Shown in pieces: positions 44,749-53,395 of a stretch of 64,000 bases of DNA. Both the position numbers and the translations under genes were made by a program. The notes under the pieces were generated by a model. The model saw only the letters and a program-made list of their open reading frames with translations, ran no database searches and was not told the origin of the DNA. The DNA lies in the NCBI RefSeq assembly GCF_000759025.1, contig NZ_JPOS01000018.1, positions 310,001 through 374,000 on the forward strand, read 5' to 3'. Origin of the DNA: Phaeodactylibacter xiamenensis. Lineage in GTDB: Bacteria > Bacteroidota > Bacteroidia > Chitinophagales > Saprospiraceae. Within the stretch, counting starts at the first letter, position 1; each line of letters starts with the position of its first letter.

Positions 44749-45129
44749 ATGGTACATCGCGTATTGGTCTCTCCCGAGGCCCGGGACGTCATTGATCAAT
44801 TGAGGGAACAAAACGGCCCGCTCCTATTCCACCAAAGTGGCGGCTGTTGTGATGGCTCTGCGCCCATGTGCTTTGCGAGGGGCGAATTGCTACTGGACGA
44901 TAATGATGTCTGGATTGGAGAGATCCACGGCTGCCCCTTCCTAATGTCTAATGACCAGTTTGAATACTGGAAGCACACACAGCTTACTGTAGGCATCACC
45001 AGGGGCAGGGGCTCCAGCTTTTCACTGGAAATCCCCCTGGGCATTCGGTTTATCATCCGCTCCCGTCTTTTTACGGATGAAGAACTGGCGCAGTTGCCCC
45101 CGGTGAGGAAAGGGAGCGAGGTGGCCTGA
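44749..45129 (+). CDS. DUF779 family protein
   Basis: This encodes 126 residues, a small cytoplasmic protein of the DUF779 family. LLFHQSGGCCDGSAPMC (about 25-41), with its paired Cys residues, and IGEIHGCPFLMSNDQFEYW are family landmarks. DUF779 genes regularly sit next to AldB-type aldehyde dehydrogenases, as here, and I know of no assigned function. The clustered Cys could bind a metal. It ends 3 bp before the convergent MORN/TonB gene. Confidence 0.88.
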   Translation: MVHRVLVSPEARDVIDQLREQNGPLLFHQSGGCCDGSAPMCFARGELLLDDNDVWIGEIHGCPFLMSNDQFEYWKHTQLTVGITRGRGSSFSLEIPLGIRFIIRSRLFTDEELAQLPPVRKGSEVA

Positions 45130-45132
45130 TCA

Positions 45133-46089
45133 TTATCTGAGCTTAAACCGGATCGGGAGCATAAACTGGACATTTACAGGTTCACCATTCTGCTGACCGG
45201 GTTGCCATTCGTTCAGTAGCTGAGTTACTCTGATGGCTTCTTCCCGGACAGGGTCACAAAGCCCCCGGAGTACTTCTATATCATTAACCTGACCATTTTT
45301 CCTGATCACAAACCGTACAATCACGGTGCCTTCAATGTCTCTTTTCACTGCAAACTCAGGATAGCGGATACTTCTGTAAATGACCCCGAGCATTTGTTTA
45401 TCTGCGCACCTTTTTCGCTCCTTTCCTTCGAGCTCCAGGCATGCCGCATCCATGTACATGGGCATTTGCTCTTCCATTTCCGGCAGGTCTATCTCTTGCC
45501 CTGTGCTGTCGTAGGTGGTACGCCAGAGCAGCTCTCCCTGTTGGTACTCTCCTTCTTTAAAAAGTTTCCCATTGTCATGATATACCTGAAAGTCGCCATC
45601 TTCCTTCCCTTCCCGGAAATGGTAAACAGACGCTAGCTTTCCCTCTTTATTGTAGGTTTCCCATGAGCCCTCTTTCTTCCCGGATTTATAGTTTCCAGTT
45701 TTTTCTAATTTGCCATTACTCTTGTAATAATATCTCCACTGACCTTCGGCCTGACCTTGAAAATGCTGACCCTCCCACCAGGGTGTACCATCATCGTACC
45801 ATCGCTTTGAAGGGCCTTGAGCGGTCTCCCGGCTGCGATCCAGGTAGGTCTCATAATCTGTCATGACACCCGTGGATGGGTAATATTGTTTGAAAACAAA
45901 GACTCCGTCCAACGTTTGTTCCCAGGAAGTGTAGTAGTTGCTAATGAGGTGTGTCGACCCGTCTTCTATTCGGTCTGCATACTTTTCACTGTAGCTGGGA
46001 TGGTTGGATTGAACGCTGGAAAAGGAGCTACAGGCGGTAAGACCGAGACCGGATAGAAAAAGAGCAATGTGGTGTAAGCGCGTGAGCAT
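45133..46089 (-). CDS. Lipoprotein combining MORN-like repeats and a TonB-like C-terminal domain
   Basis: This encodes 318 residues. A lipobox (GLGLTAC, Cys about 20) precedes five or so MORN-type repeats (about 80-205) with the pattern G.W..Y...G.L, for example GQWRYYYKSNGKLEKTG and GSWETYNKEGKLASVYHF. The last 100 residues (about 215-318) form a TonB C-terminal-like domain: YPEFAVKRDIEGTVIVRFVIRKNGQVNDIEVLRG. In place of a transmembrane anchor it has a lipid anchor, so it is not a classical energy-transducing TonB; the domain may bind peptidoglycan or an outer-membrane partner. Confidence 0.87.
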   Translation of the reverse strand: MLTRLHHIALFLSGLGLTACSSFSSVQSNHPSYSEKYADRIEDGSTHLISNYYTSWEQTLDGVFVFKQYYPSTGVMTDYETYLDRSRETAQGPSKRWYDDGTPWWEGQHFQGQAEGQWRYYYKSNGKLEKTGNYKSGKKEGSWETYNKEGKLASVYHFREGKEDGDFQVYHDNGKLFKEGEYQQGELLWRTTYDSTGQEIDLPEMEEQMPMYMDAACLELEGKERKRCADKQMLGVIYRSIRYPEFAVKRDIEGTVIVRFVIRKNGQVNDIEVLRGLCDPVREEAIRVTQLLNEWQPGQQNGEPVNVQFMLPIRFKLR

Positions 46090-46202
46090 ACCGATATGTT
46101 TTTTTTGGAGTGAGCACTTTTAATTGCAATAAATATACGATACTTGTCTCAGACCTTCGTGCCTTTCAGAAAGTTATCCTTAGCTACGCTCATCATTTTG
46201 CC

Positions 46203-46210
46203 TACCTTTG
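46203..46210 (+). promoter_or_regulatory. TACCTTTG promoter -7 element
   Basis: TACCTTTG fits TAnnTTTG and lies 19 bp before the ATG of rlmD at 46230, excluding longer in-frame starts. Confidence 0.6.
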
Positions 46211-46229
46211 CCCCGAAAATCAGGAAAAA

Positions 46230-47636
46230 ATGGGCAGGAGAAAAAAGCCAAAAGTATATACCGACGTCCGCTTTACGGGCATAGCCGATAAAGGCCGGGC
46301 GGTAGGCAGAGATGCCGAGGGGAAAGTCATTTTTGCAGATGGGGTAGCACCGGGCGATGTGGCCGATGTGCTGGTCAAGCGCAAAAAGAAAGGCGTGCTC
46401 ATGGGGACGGCTCAGGAGATCAAGTCCTTCTCTCCTGACCGGGCAGAGCCGGTTTGCGAGCACTTCTGGCTATGCGGTGGCTGCAAGTGGCAGCACCTGA
46501 GCTACGAGGCACAGGCACGCGAAAAGGAAAAAGTGGTACGCGATACCCTTAGCCGCATTGGCAAAGTGGAGATCGAAGAATTCCTGCCCATCCTTGCAGC
46601 CAAACAGACCACATTCTACCGCAATAAGCTCGAGTTTTCCTTTTCCAACAAGCGCTGGCTGACCCGGGCCGAAATTGAATCAGGCATCCCCAATAAAGCC
46701 GATGTGCTGGGCTTCCACCGTTCCGGCGCTTTCGATAAGGTCATTGATATTGATAAATGCTGGCTGCAGCCCGACCCTTCCAATGACCTGCGCAACGGTA
46801 TTAAGGAAATTGCTCTGGAGCAGGGCCTGACTTTCCATGATGCCCGGGAGCACAAGGGCTTCATGCGGCAGGTGATGTTCCGGATTACCACGCAGGGTGA
46901 AATCCTCGTGCTCTTCAGCTTCCATAAAGACGAGCCTAAGAAGTATCAACCATTCATGGATGCTGTGATGGAGCGCTTCCCACAAATCACAACGGTCTGC
47001 TACTGTATCAATACCAAGGTCAATGACTTCCTTTACGACCTGGAGATGCACACCTATGCAGGCAAAGGCTATGTAGAAGAAAAGCTAGACGATGTCCGCT
47101 TCAAAGTAGGGCCCAAGTCCTTTTTCCAGACCAATACCTATCAGGCTAAGGAGCTGTATGATACCGTAGTGGAATTTGCTGGCCTAAGTGGCACGGAAAA
47201 CGTCTATGACCTGTACACCGGTATCGGTAGCATTGCACTGTACGTGGCTCAGGCCTGCAAACAAGTAGTTGGGATTGAGGAAATTCCGGAAGCCATCGCG
47301 GATGCGGAAGTCAATGCCCGCCTCAACGATATTGAGAATGCGGTGTTTTACGCAGGGGATGTTAAGGACATACTGACCGCTGACTTTGCCGAACGGCATG
47401 GGAAGCCTGACCTGCTCATTACCGACCCACCCCGTGCCGGTATGCATGCTAAGGTGGTGGACATGCTGCTGGAGCTCGCTGCCCCGCGCATGGTGTACGT
47501 GAGTTGTAATCCGGCCACACAAGCCCGAGATTTGCAATTGCTGAGCGAGAAGTACCGGGTCGTTAAAGCCAGGCCGGTGGACATGTTTCCCCATACCCAT
47601 CATATTGAAAATGTAGCCCTGCTGGAGCTGCGTTAA
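46230..47636 (+). CDS. rlmD: 23S rRNA (uracil-5-)-methyltransferase RlmD
   Basis: This encodes 468 residues. The enzyme methylates C5 of a uracil in 23S rRNA (U1939 in E. coli) using SAM. Order: TRAM domain (about 10-70), a [4Fe-4S] cluster site CEHFWLCGGCKWQHL (Cys near 76, 82, 85 and a fourth in DKCWLQ near 175), then the SAM-dependent methyltransferase domain with VYDLYTGIGSIALYVA (about 329-344), DPPRAGMH and the catalytic Cys in VYVSCNPATQARDL (about 427). The start is set by the promoter just upstream. The next gene starts 11 bp later, so an operon is likely. Confidence 0.95.
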   Translation: MGRRKKPKVYTDVRFTGIADKGRAVGRDAEGKVIFADGVAPGDVADVLVKRKKKGVLMGTAQEIKSFSPDRAEPVCEHFWLCGGCKWQHLSYEAQAREKEKVVRDTLSRIGKVEIEEFLPILAAKQTTFYRNKLEFSFSNKRWLTRAEIESGIPNKADVLGFHRSGAFDKVIDIDKCWLQPDPSNDLRNGIKEIALEQGLTFHDAREHKGFMRQVMFRITTQGEILVLFSFHKDEPKKYQPFMDAVMERFPQITTVCYCINTKVNDFLYDLEMHTYAGKGYVEEKLDDVRFKVGPKSFFQTNTYQAKELYDTVVEFAGLSGTENVYDLYTGIGSIALYVAQACKQVVGIEEIPEAIADAEVNARLNDIENAVFYAGDVKDILTADFAERHGKPDLLITDPPRAGMHAKVVDMLLELAAPRMVYVSCNPATQARDLQLLSEKYRVVKARPVDMFPHTHHIENVALLELR

Positions 47637-47647
47637 TTAGTGCTGTT

Positions 47648-48007
47648 ATGAACAAGGAATTTATTCACGCCAAAATAGAGCGTCTGGAAACGGAGCTTAA
47701 GCCTTACCTTCCCGTTATTGGTAAGGCTGCGGATACCATCCTTGATCAGGATGTCTCGTCTTATCCCATATTTATCGTACACCAGATGGACGCGGTGGAT
47801 ATTGGCATTGCCCTGCTAAGCCACGAAGCGCAGGATGGCCCCGCGTGGTCGGTGCATGCGAGTACGCTTGAAGAGCTTGCCACCAAGAAAGTGATAGAAA
47901 TGAATAAAGTGGATAACTTTCGGGAAGTTTATAAAGATCCAAGAGAAAACCTTTGCCTTTTTGTCCTTAGCGATCTGGGTGCTAACTTTATGTTCATTTC
48001 CCGCTAA
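47648..48007 (+). CDS. Conserved hypothetical protein between rlmD and the phosphorelay genes
   Basis: This encodes 119 residues with no signal peptide or membrane span. It is mostly helical N-terminally (FIHAKIERLETELKPYLPVIGKAAD) and strand-rich later (ENLCLFVLSDLGANFMFISR). I did not recognise a family. Its spacing (11 bp from rlmD, 9 bp to the hybrid kinase) makes it part of the same transcript, so it may relate to either. The cytoplasmic location is inferred from the lack of export signals. Confidence 0.6.
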   Translation: MNKEFIHAKIERLETELKPYLPVIGKAADTILDQDVSSYPIFIVHQMDAVDIGIALLSHEAQDGPAWSVHASTLEELATKKVIEMNKVDNFREVYKDPRENLCLFVLSDLGANFMFISR

Positions 48008-48016
48008 ACAGAATGT

Positions 48017-49954
48017 ATGGACAGTAGCGCCAAAATCGAAAAGACACATCAGATTCTGTTGATTGAAGATGATCCGGTTTTTGCGCGCCTGGTGCAGGTC
48101 TACCTTTCAGATGTAGAGCTTCTCAACTGCACCATCACCCATGTTAGCAATTTGGCAGACGGTATCGCTGAGCTTCAGCAACACCCCAATAACTATGCAG
48201 CTGTTCTTCTTGACCTGAGCCTGCCAGACAGCCGTGGGTTCACTACCCTTGAGACTTTATTGTACCAGTTTCCCAAGCTGAACGTCATCGTCATGACCGG
48301 GCAAAATGACAAATCGCTTGGTGTGGAGGCGGTCAAAGCCGGCGCTCAGGACTTTCTGGTGAAAGGAGAATTCAATGAAGACGGACTGGCCAAGTCCCTG
48401 CGCTTTTCGATAGAACGAAGCAGCATTCTCAACCGCCTGGAAGAGACCCAGCAGATGGCAAGAATCGGCCATTGGGAGTGCAGCCCGAGTGAGCATTACT
48501 TCTCCGGGTCAGAAGAGCTATACCGGATTTTCTGCCGGCCGTTCCACCAAAAAATCACCTGCGGAGACCTATTGGAAAAGGAAGGGGTATTCACTATTTT
48601 CATGACGTTGCAAAACCAGGCACTGGAAGATAAAAAAGCTCAAATTGATACCTGGATCCGCCCTGAAAACGGCAGTCCCCGTTTTGTAACCATGATTTGT
48701 ACGTCCGCTATGCTTTCCAACGGAGAAGCTTTTTTCAATGGGATTATACAGGATATCACAGAACGTAAGCAGGCACAGGAGCTCAAGAAAGAGCGGGATG
48801 TGGCAGAGCAGGCTGCTAAGGTCCGGGAACAATTCATTGCCAGCATAAGCCACGAAATGCGTACGCCCATGAACGCCATTTTGGGCATGAGTAATCTGCT
48901 CATTGAGACCCCACTTAATACAGAGCAGTTTGAATATGTAGATGCGATCAAGCGGTCTTCAGATTTATTGCTTGGCATTATCAGTGATATTCTGGACATG
49001 TCTACCATTCAGAATGACAAAGTGGTCATTGCACGCAAGTCTTTCAGCCCGGGGGAGCTCCTGTGCAGCCTGATGAGTGTACTAAGATATAAGGCTCGTG
49101 AAAAGGAGTTAAAGTTCGAATTAAATATTGATGCGGATGTGCCCCAGACGCTGATAGGAGATGCCTTGCGGCTCAATCAGATTATGTACAATCTGGTTGG
49201 GAATGCTATAAAATTCACAGAGCGGGGCGAAGTCGAGCTCCGGGTTGCTAATCGCGAGCAGCAGCCAGGCCGTGTGAAACTGCTGTTTGAAGTCCGGGAC
49301 ACAGGAGTTGGCATTCCTGAAGAGCAGCAGGACAAAATATTCGAGACTTTTGTCCGTGTACCGGTCGCTGACAAGATTTATGAAGGCACCGGTCTGGGAC
49401 TGAGCATTGCGAAAGAGCTGGTAGAGCTTCAGGGAGGGCAGCTTAGGGTAGAAAGTACGCAGGGTAAAGGCTCCCGTTTCTTCTTTGAGCTTTGGCTGGA
49501 TTACACAGAAAAGCCCTCCGTGCCCCAAAATGTAGCGGTGAAGGTGCCTGAAGACCTGTCCTTTAACTTGCTAATTGTAGAGGATCATAAAATGAACCAG
49601 ATGGTGGCACAGCGGACCATTCAGAAAAAATGGCCTAATGTGCAGGTTGAAGTTGCTGATAATGGGCGGGTGGCCTTAGACATCCTGGGGTCAAAATCGA
49701 TCGACCTGGTGCTTATGGATATCCAAATGCCGGTATTGGATGGTATAGAAACCATTAAGATTATCCGCAGTCAGATGCCAGAGCCAGTGGCAAGCCTGCC
49801 GGTCCTGGCCATCACCGCTCATGCGAATATTGCCCAGCAGGCCCAGTTCCAGCAAATTGGCTTCAATGACCACGTATTCAAGCCCTTCGAACCGGATCAG
49901 CTGTTTGCGGCCGTGGAACGCCAGCTAAAGCAAAATCTCCGAAAAACGAACTAA
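48017..49954 (+). CDS. Hybrid histidine kinase with receiver domains at both ends
   Basis: This encodes 645 residues with no membrane span. Domain order: receiver (about 10-125; phospho-Asp D66 in LLDLSLPDSRG, Lys in FLVKGEF), a PAS-like region (about 140-255, ending ITERKQAQEL), HisKA (about 265-335; phospho-His H279 in FIASISHEMRTPMN), HATPase_c (about 375-495; DTGVGIP and GTGLGLSIAKELVE) and a second receiver (about 515-640; D568 in LMDIQMPVLDG, Lys in FKPFEP). There is no Hpt domain, which fits the separate Hpt gene right after it. The N-terminal receiver probably takes input from another protein. Confidence 0.92.
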   Translation: MDSSAKIEKTHQILLIEDDPVFARLVQVYLSDVELLNCTITHVSNLADGIAELQQHPNNYAAVLLDLSLPDSRGFTTLETLLYQFPKLNVIVMTGQNDKSLGVEAVKAGAQDFLVKGEFNEDGLAKSLRFSIERSSILNRLEETQQMARIGHWECSPSEHYFSGSEELYRIFCRPFHQKITCGDLLEKEGVFTIFMTLQNQALEDKKAQIDTWIRPENGSPRFVTMICTSAMLSNGEAFFNGIIQDITERKQAQELKKERDVAEQAAKVREQFIASISHEMRTPMNAILGMSNLLIETPLNTEQFEYVDAIKRSSDLLLGIISDILDMSTIQNDKVVIARKSFSPGELLCSLMSVLRYKAREKELKFELNIDADVPQTLIGDALRLNQIMYNLVGNAIKFTERGEVELRVANREQQPGRVKLLFEVRDTGVGIPEEQQDKIFETFVRVPVADKIYEGTGLGLSIAKELVELQGGQLRVESTQGKGSRFFFELWLDYTEKPSVPQNVAVKVPEDLSFNLLIVEDHKMNQMVAQRTIQKKWPNVQVEVADNGRVALDILGSKSIDLVLMDIQMPVLDGIETIKIIRSQMPEPVASLPVLAITAHANIAQQAQFQQIGFNDHVFKPFEPDQLFAAVERQLKQNLRKTN

Positions 49955-49963
49955 AGCCTCAAA

Positions 49964-50314
49964 ATGGCCTACCAATTTCTAAACCTGGATTACCTGGAGC
50001 TCATGTCCGGCGGAGATCAAACCGACCGGCTGCGCCTGCTCGAAATGCTGGAAAAAGACCTTTCGGAATACCCGCGCCTCATGCAGCAGACGCTGGAGGC
50101 GGAAGACTGGCAAAAGCTGGAGCGTCAGGCTCATTATTTCAAGTCTACCCTGCCATTTACGGGTTATGAAGCGCTGATTCAAACCCATCATTCCGTTTAT
50201 CAGAACGTAAAAGATGCCATTAACCGTGCCGAACTACCCAAACAGCTAAGCCAGGTAGAGGCGTTCTGCCAGGCTGTGCGGGCAGAAGTACAGGAGGAGC
50301 TCGGGAAAGGTTAA
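49964..50314 (+). CDS. Stand-alone Hpt phosphotransfer protein
   Basis: This encodes 116 residues, a single four-helix Hpt domain. The phosphorylatable His is H57 in RQAHYFKSTLPFTG, which fits the consensus HxxKG(S)..G of Hpt domains. It follows the hybrid kinase by 9 bp, so it very likely takes phosphate from D568 of that kinase and passes it to the receiver encoded next. Confidence 0.85.
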   Translation: MAYQFLNLDYLELMSGGDQTDRLRLLEMLEKDLSEYPRLMQQTLEAEDWQKLERQAHYFKSTLPFTGYEALIQTHHSVYQNVKDAINRAELPKQLSQVEAFCQAVRAEVQEELGKG

Positions 50315-50326
50315 TTTTTGTTTTAC

Positions 50327-50334
50327 TATCTTTG
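50327..50334 (+). promoter_or_regulatory. TATCTTTG promoter -7 element
   Basis: TATCTTTG fits TAnnTTTG and lies 25 bp before the ATG at 50360. It suggests the receiver gene can also be transcribed apart from the kinase and Hpt genes. Confidence 0.5.
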
Positions 50335-50359
50335 GTTCATACCTACCCAAAATGCTCCT

Positions 50360-50740
50360 ATGAAAGATATCAAAAAAATCCTCATTTGTGAAGACGAGGA
50401 AATCCTGCTTACCGCGCTCAAATTCCGATTGCAAAAACAAGGGTATGAACTCTTCCTCGCTGCAGATGGTGCTGAAGCCGAAACCTTACTCAAAAAGGAA
50501 AAACCAGATATGCTGGTCACAGATATCGATGTCCCGGTTAAAAATGGGCTGGAACTGGTCGATTTCATACGGCAGGATCTGGAGTGGGATATCCCCATCG
50601 TTATGATTGCCCCGATGGAAGAAGGCGAAGGCATCCTGAAAGCTAAAATGGCGGGCGCCACCGATTTTGTCACCAAACCTTTCAAGCCGGTAGAGCTCGT
50701 TCTGAGAATTCGTTGTATCTTTCAAGCACTTGAACATTAA
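50360..50740 (+). CDS. Single-domain response regulator with altered switch residue
   Basis: This encodes 126 residues, only a receiver domain, so it has no DNA-binding or enzymatic output. The acidic pocket is CEDEE near the start, the phospho-Asp is D55 in LVTDIDVPVKNG and the Lys is in VTKPFKP. The Thr/Ser switch residue after strand 4 is replaced by Ala (A84 in IVMIAPME), so its response to phosphorylation may differ from normal receivers. It probably acts by protein contact, as the last member of the kinase-Hpt-receiver relay. An in-frame TTG at 50318 lies upstream of the promoter and is rejected. Confidence 0.88.
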   Translation: MKDIKKILICEDEEILLTALKFRLQKQGYELFLAADGAEAETLLKKEKPDMLVTDIDVPVKNGLELVDFIRQDLEWDIPIVMIAPMEEGEGILKAKMAGATDFVTKPFKPVELVLRIRCIFQALEH

Positions 50741-50758
50741 ACAAATGAAAATATACCC

Positions 50759-51631
50759 ATGAAAGGAATCATTCTGGCTGGCGGCCTCGGCACGAGGTTG
50801 TACCCGCTCACCATGGCTGTCAGTAAGCAGCTGATGCCGGTTTACGATAAACCAATGATTTACTACCCGCTATCGACCCTGATGTCGGCGGGCATCAAGG
50901 ATATCCTCATCATTTCCACGCCCCAGGATTTGCCTAATTTCCAAAAGCTACTTGGTGATGGTAGTGAATTGGGGTGTAATTTCTCCTACATCCCGCAGCA
51001 CGAGCCCAACGGGCTGGCACAGGCTTTCGTCCTGGGCGAATCCTTCATTGATGGCGACCCGGCAGCGCTGATCCTGGGGGATAATATTTTCTACGGTGCC
51101 GGGCTGGAAGAACTGCTCCGCAAGAGCAATGACCCTACAGGCGGGGTGGTTTTCGCCTATTGGGTAGCTGACCCTGAGCGCTATGGCGTAGTCGAGTTTG
51201 ATGAGAACGGTATTGCCATTTCCATTGAGGAAAAGCCAGCAAAGCCTAAATCCAACTATGCCGTTCCGGGCCTTTATTTCTACGACAATCAGGTAGTTGA
51301 CATCGCCAAAAACCTGGAACCGAGCGCCCGGGGCGAGTACGAAATCACTGATGTCAACAAGCATTACCTAAGCAAAGGAGCGCTTCAGGTGGGGGTATTG
51401 GGCCGGGGCGTTGCCTGGCTGGATACCGGTACCCACAAGTCGCTCATGCAGGCCGGACAGTTCATTGAGGTTATTGAAGACCGGCAGGGGCTGAAGATCG
51501 GTTGTATTGAAGAAGTCGCCTATGAGCGCGGCTTTATTGATGCCGAACAGCTAGAGCGCCTGGGGCACAAATACCTCAAGAGTGGGTACGGCGAGTACCT
51601 GCTCAATCTGCTGAAGCAGCAGGAAGGGTAG
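50759..51631 (+). CDS. rfbA: Glucose-1-phosphate thymidylyltransferase
   Basis: This encodes 290 residues. RfbA makes dTDP-glucose from dTTP and glucose-1-phosphate, the first step to dTDP-L-rhamnose and other deoxysugars of surface polysaccharides. The nucleotide-binding loop is [14 protein letters not shown] (about 5-18), followed by [28 protein letters not shown] and [17 protein letters not shown]. The length matches RfbA. No rfbB, C or D genes are present. It starts 18 bp after the receiver gene and its last 29 bp overlap the convergent glycosyltransferase gene. Confidence 0.95.
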   Translation: MKGIILAGGLGTRLYPLTMAVSKQLMPVYDKPMIYYPLSTLMSAGIKDILIISTPQDLPNFQKLLGDGSELGCNFSYIPQHEPNGLAQAFVLGESFIDGDPAALILGDNIFYGAGLEELLRKSNDPTGGVVFAYWVADPERYGVVEFDENGIAISIEEKPAKPKSNYAVPGLYFYDNQVVDIAKNLEPSARGEYEITDVNKHYLSKGALQVGVLGRGVAWLDTGTHKSLMQAGQFIEVIEDRQGLKIGCIEEVAYERGFIDAEQLERLGHKYLKSGYGEYLLNLLKQQEG

Positions 51632-52697
51632 CCAAAAAGCGTTTTAAATTTTGTTGGAGTAATTTTCCGGAGTCTGCGGCCTGCAGGCCTGACGATGCTT
51701 TGGCATCCTCTATGCCCCGGATCAACTGCAAGGTGCTTTGTTGTTGCATGGCAATCCTGCCTTTTTTGTACAGGCGCTGTGCTAGGTACTCCTGCTCGGT
51801 TTGCCCGGGCGTAGGTATGCAAAGCACCTTTTTGCGTGCCAGACCCCAGTCCATAAGGCTGCTGTAACCGGGCCTTCCAATCACTACCGCTGCATGTTGA
51901 ATGGCTTCCCAAAGGGCTTTTCCCTTTAAGTAATTGATGATAGTAACCCTTCCTTCCTGCCGGGGAGGCGCCTCCTGCGGTATGCCCCGTACAAGCGTAT
52001 GCCGGCCCGGTAGTTGAGGGTACTGTGCCAGTAAAGCCTGCTCAAGGTAGGTGCGCTGTGGTTCGGGGCCGGAAAGGACAGCGAGGGTGCCAATATGTAC
52101 CTCTTGAGAAATTGCTGGAAGTTGCCCGTTAAACCGGGAAAGCCAACCTATGTAGTGGGTTGGAATACCATAAAGGGGCGGATGGCTCAGTGCACCGCTC
52201 AGCCCGTGGTCAACCGTCAAATCAGGCACCCAGCATTCTTGAAAGCGGAAAAGGAACGCCCGGTTGAGCCCATTGGCAACAGGTTGCAGCAGAGGCATCG
52301 GTACAATCGGGTGAAGTTGGTGAGTGAGGAACACCCCCGGCACCTTACCGGAGAAGCAGCCAAAGCGGTTATCCGAAATGACCGCATCAATGTGGTGCGT
52401 TTTAATGTAGCGCTGTAGTAGTTGATGCTCACGCCAGGCGGTGTAGGCGAGTTTGGGCCCCTGCGAGGCCATGTTGGCCGCCATACTTTTACTACGGTAG
52501 TGAATATTGTAAGCCGGCAGCGGCAGATACTTAAGTTCCGGTCGTTCTGCCCGCAGAAAAGCCCCCGCATTGCCCGCTGATGCCAGGATAGGCGTTGCCT
52601 CGAGTTCCAGCAAGGCATCCGCTACCGGCAGGCTCCGGGCGGCATGCCCCAGCCCCCAATCCAGGCAGGCGATAAGAACACGGGGGCGGTCTTGCAT
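51603..52697 (-). CDS. Glycosyltransferase family protein (MurG/GT28-like)
   Basis: This encodes 364 residues of the GT-B fold. The N-terminal motif [24 protein letters not shown] matches glycosyltransferases of the MurG/UGT type, and the C-terminal nucleotide-sugar site is seen in [41 protein letters not shown]. No signal peptide or membrane span is present, so it acts in the cytoplasm or at the membrane face. The acceptor and donor are unknown. The ATG at 52697 begins just before the GT motif; a longer in-frame start would add a Cys-rich stretch. The C-terminal end overlaps rfbA. Confidence 0.85.
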   Translation of the reverse strand: MQDRPRVLIACLDWGLGHAARSLPVADALLELEATPILASAGNAGAFLRAERPELKYLPLPAYNIHYRSKSMAANMASQGPKLAYTAWREHQLLQRYIKTHHIDAVISDNRFGCFSGKVPGVFLTHQLHPIVPMPLLQPVANGLNRAFLFRFQECWVPDLTVDHGLSGALSHPPLYGIPTHYIGWLSRFNGQLPAISQEVHIGTLAVLSGPEPQRTYLEQALLAQYPQLPGRHTLVRGIPQEAPPRQEGRVTIINYLKGKALWEAIQHAAVVIGRPGYSSLMDWGLARKKVLCIPTPGQTEQEYLAQRLYKKGRIAMQQQSTLQLIRGIEDAKASSGLQAADSGKLLQQNLKRFLATLPAASAD

Positions 52698-52749
52698 GGC
52701 GTTACGAAAGATTTTGATTAATTTTCCACAACAACAATATCGTAAATCT

Positions 52750-52890
52750 ATGCGCAACACCTTCAAAGCCGGGCTGCTATTTTTGGGGCTTTCCCTTCTA
52801 TCAGGTTGTAAAGCCTATAACTGCGGCTGCCCGATGAGCAGTCAACCCAAAGAAAAAACACTGCCTTCTACCCACCAACCTGCCCGATAA
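52750..52890 (+). CDS. Small Cys-rich lipoprotein (46 residues)
   Basis: This 46-residue protein has a full lipoprotein signal (MRNTFKAGLLFLGLSLLSGC, Cys at 20) and a short mature part with two more Cys (YNCGCPMSSQ). It ends 1 bp before the thioredoxin-like lipoprotein gene and may be its partner. It resembles small Bacteroidota lipoproteins of unknown function. It is divergent from the glycosyltransferase gene, starting 52 bp from its start codon. Confidence 0.7.
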   Translation: MRNTFKAGLLFLGLSLLSGCKAYNCGCPMSSQPKEKTLPSTHQPAR

Positions 52891-52891
52891 G

Positions 52892-53395
52892 ATGAAGTAC
52901 AGTATCTACGCCTTTTTTGCCCTGTTTTTGTTACCCGGTTGCGTTCAAGAGGCACCAAAGGAAGAAACTAGCCAGCCTGAAAGCGTCGTACCGGCTGAAG
53001 TCACCTGGCTCGATTTAGAGGATGCTTTAAAACAACAACGCCACCGCCCCAAACCCATATTCATTGACCTATACACCGATTGGTGCCGCTGGTGCAAGGT
53101 GATGGACCAGAAAACATTTGCCGATCCCAAAGTAGCCGGGTACCTGCAGGAAAATTTCTATCCGGTAAAATTCAACGCAGAAAAGGCCCCGCCTATCGAC
53201 ATCAACGGGAAAGAATTTAAACTGGTAAGCACTGGTCGGAAATCGCTGCACAGCCTGGCTTATGCGCTCATGAAAGGCGACATCAGCTACCCATCCTACG
53301 TCATCCTTGATGAACAGCAGCAGACCATTAGCCGCTTTAAGGGCTTCCGGGATGCTCAGGATTTTATGGTGGAACTGGAAACAGCACTGCAATGA
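52892..53395 (+). CDS. Thioredoxin-like lipoprotein
   Basis: This encodes 167 residues. The lipobox is FLLPGC (Cys about 17). The thioredoxin-fold domain (about 40-165) carries FIDLYTDWCRWCKVMDQKTF, with the redox pair C65 and C68 in a CRWC motif, and YPSYVILDEQQQ. It is thus an envelope thiol:disulfide protein. It starts 1 bp after a small Cys-rich lipoprotein gene and overlaps the VWA gene by 4 bp, so the three are co-translated; a joint role in cofactor or protein maturation is inference. Confidence 0.88.
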   Translation: MKYSIYAFFALFLLPGCVQEAPKEETSQPESVVPAEVTWLDLEDALKQQRHRPKPIFIDLYTDWCRWCKVMDQKTFADPKVAGYLQENFYPVKFNAEKAPPIDINGKEFKLVSTGRKSLHSLAYALMKGDISYPSYVILDEQQQTISRFKGFRDAQDFMVELETALQ

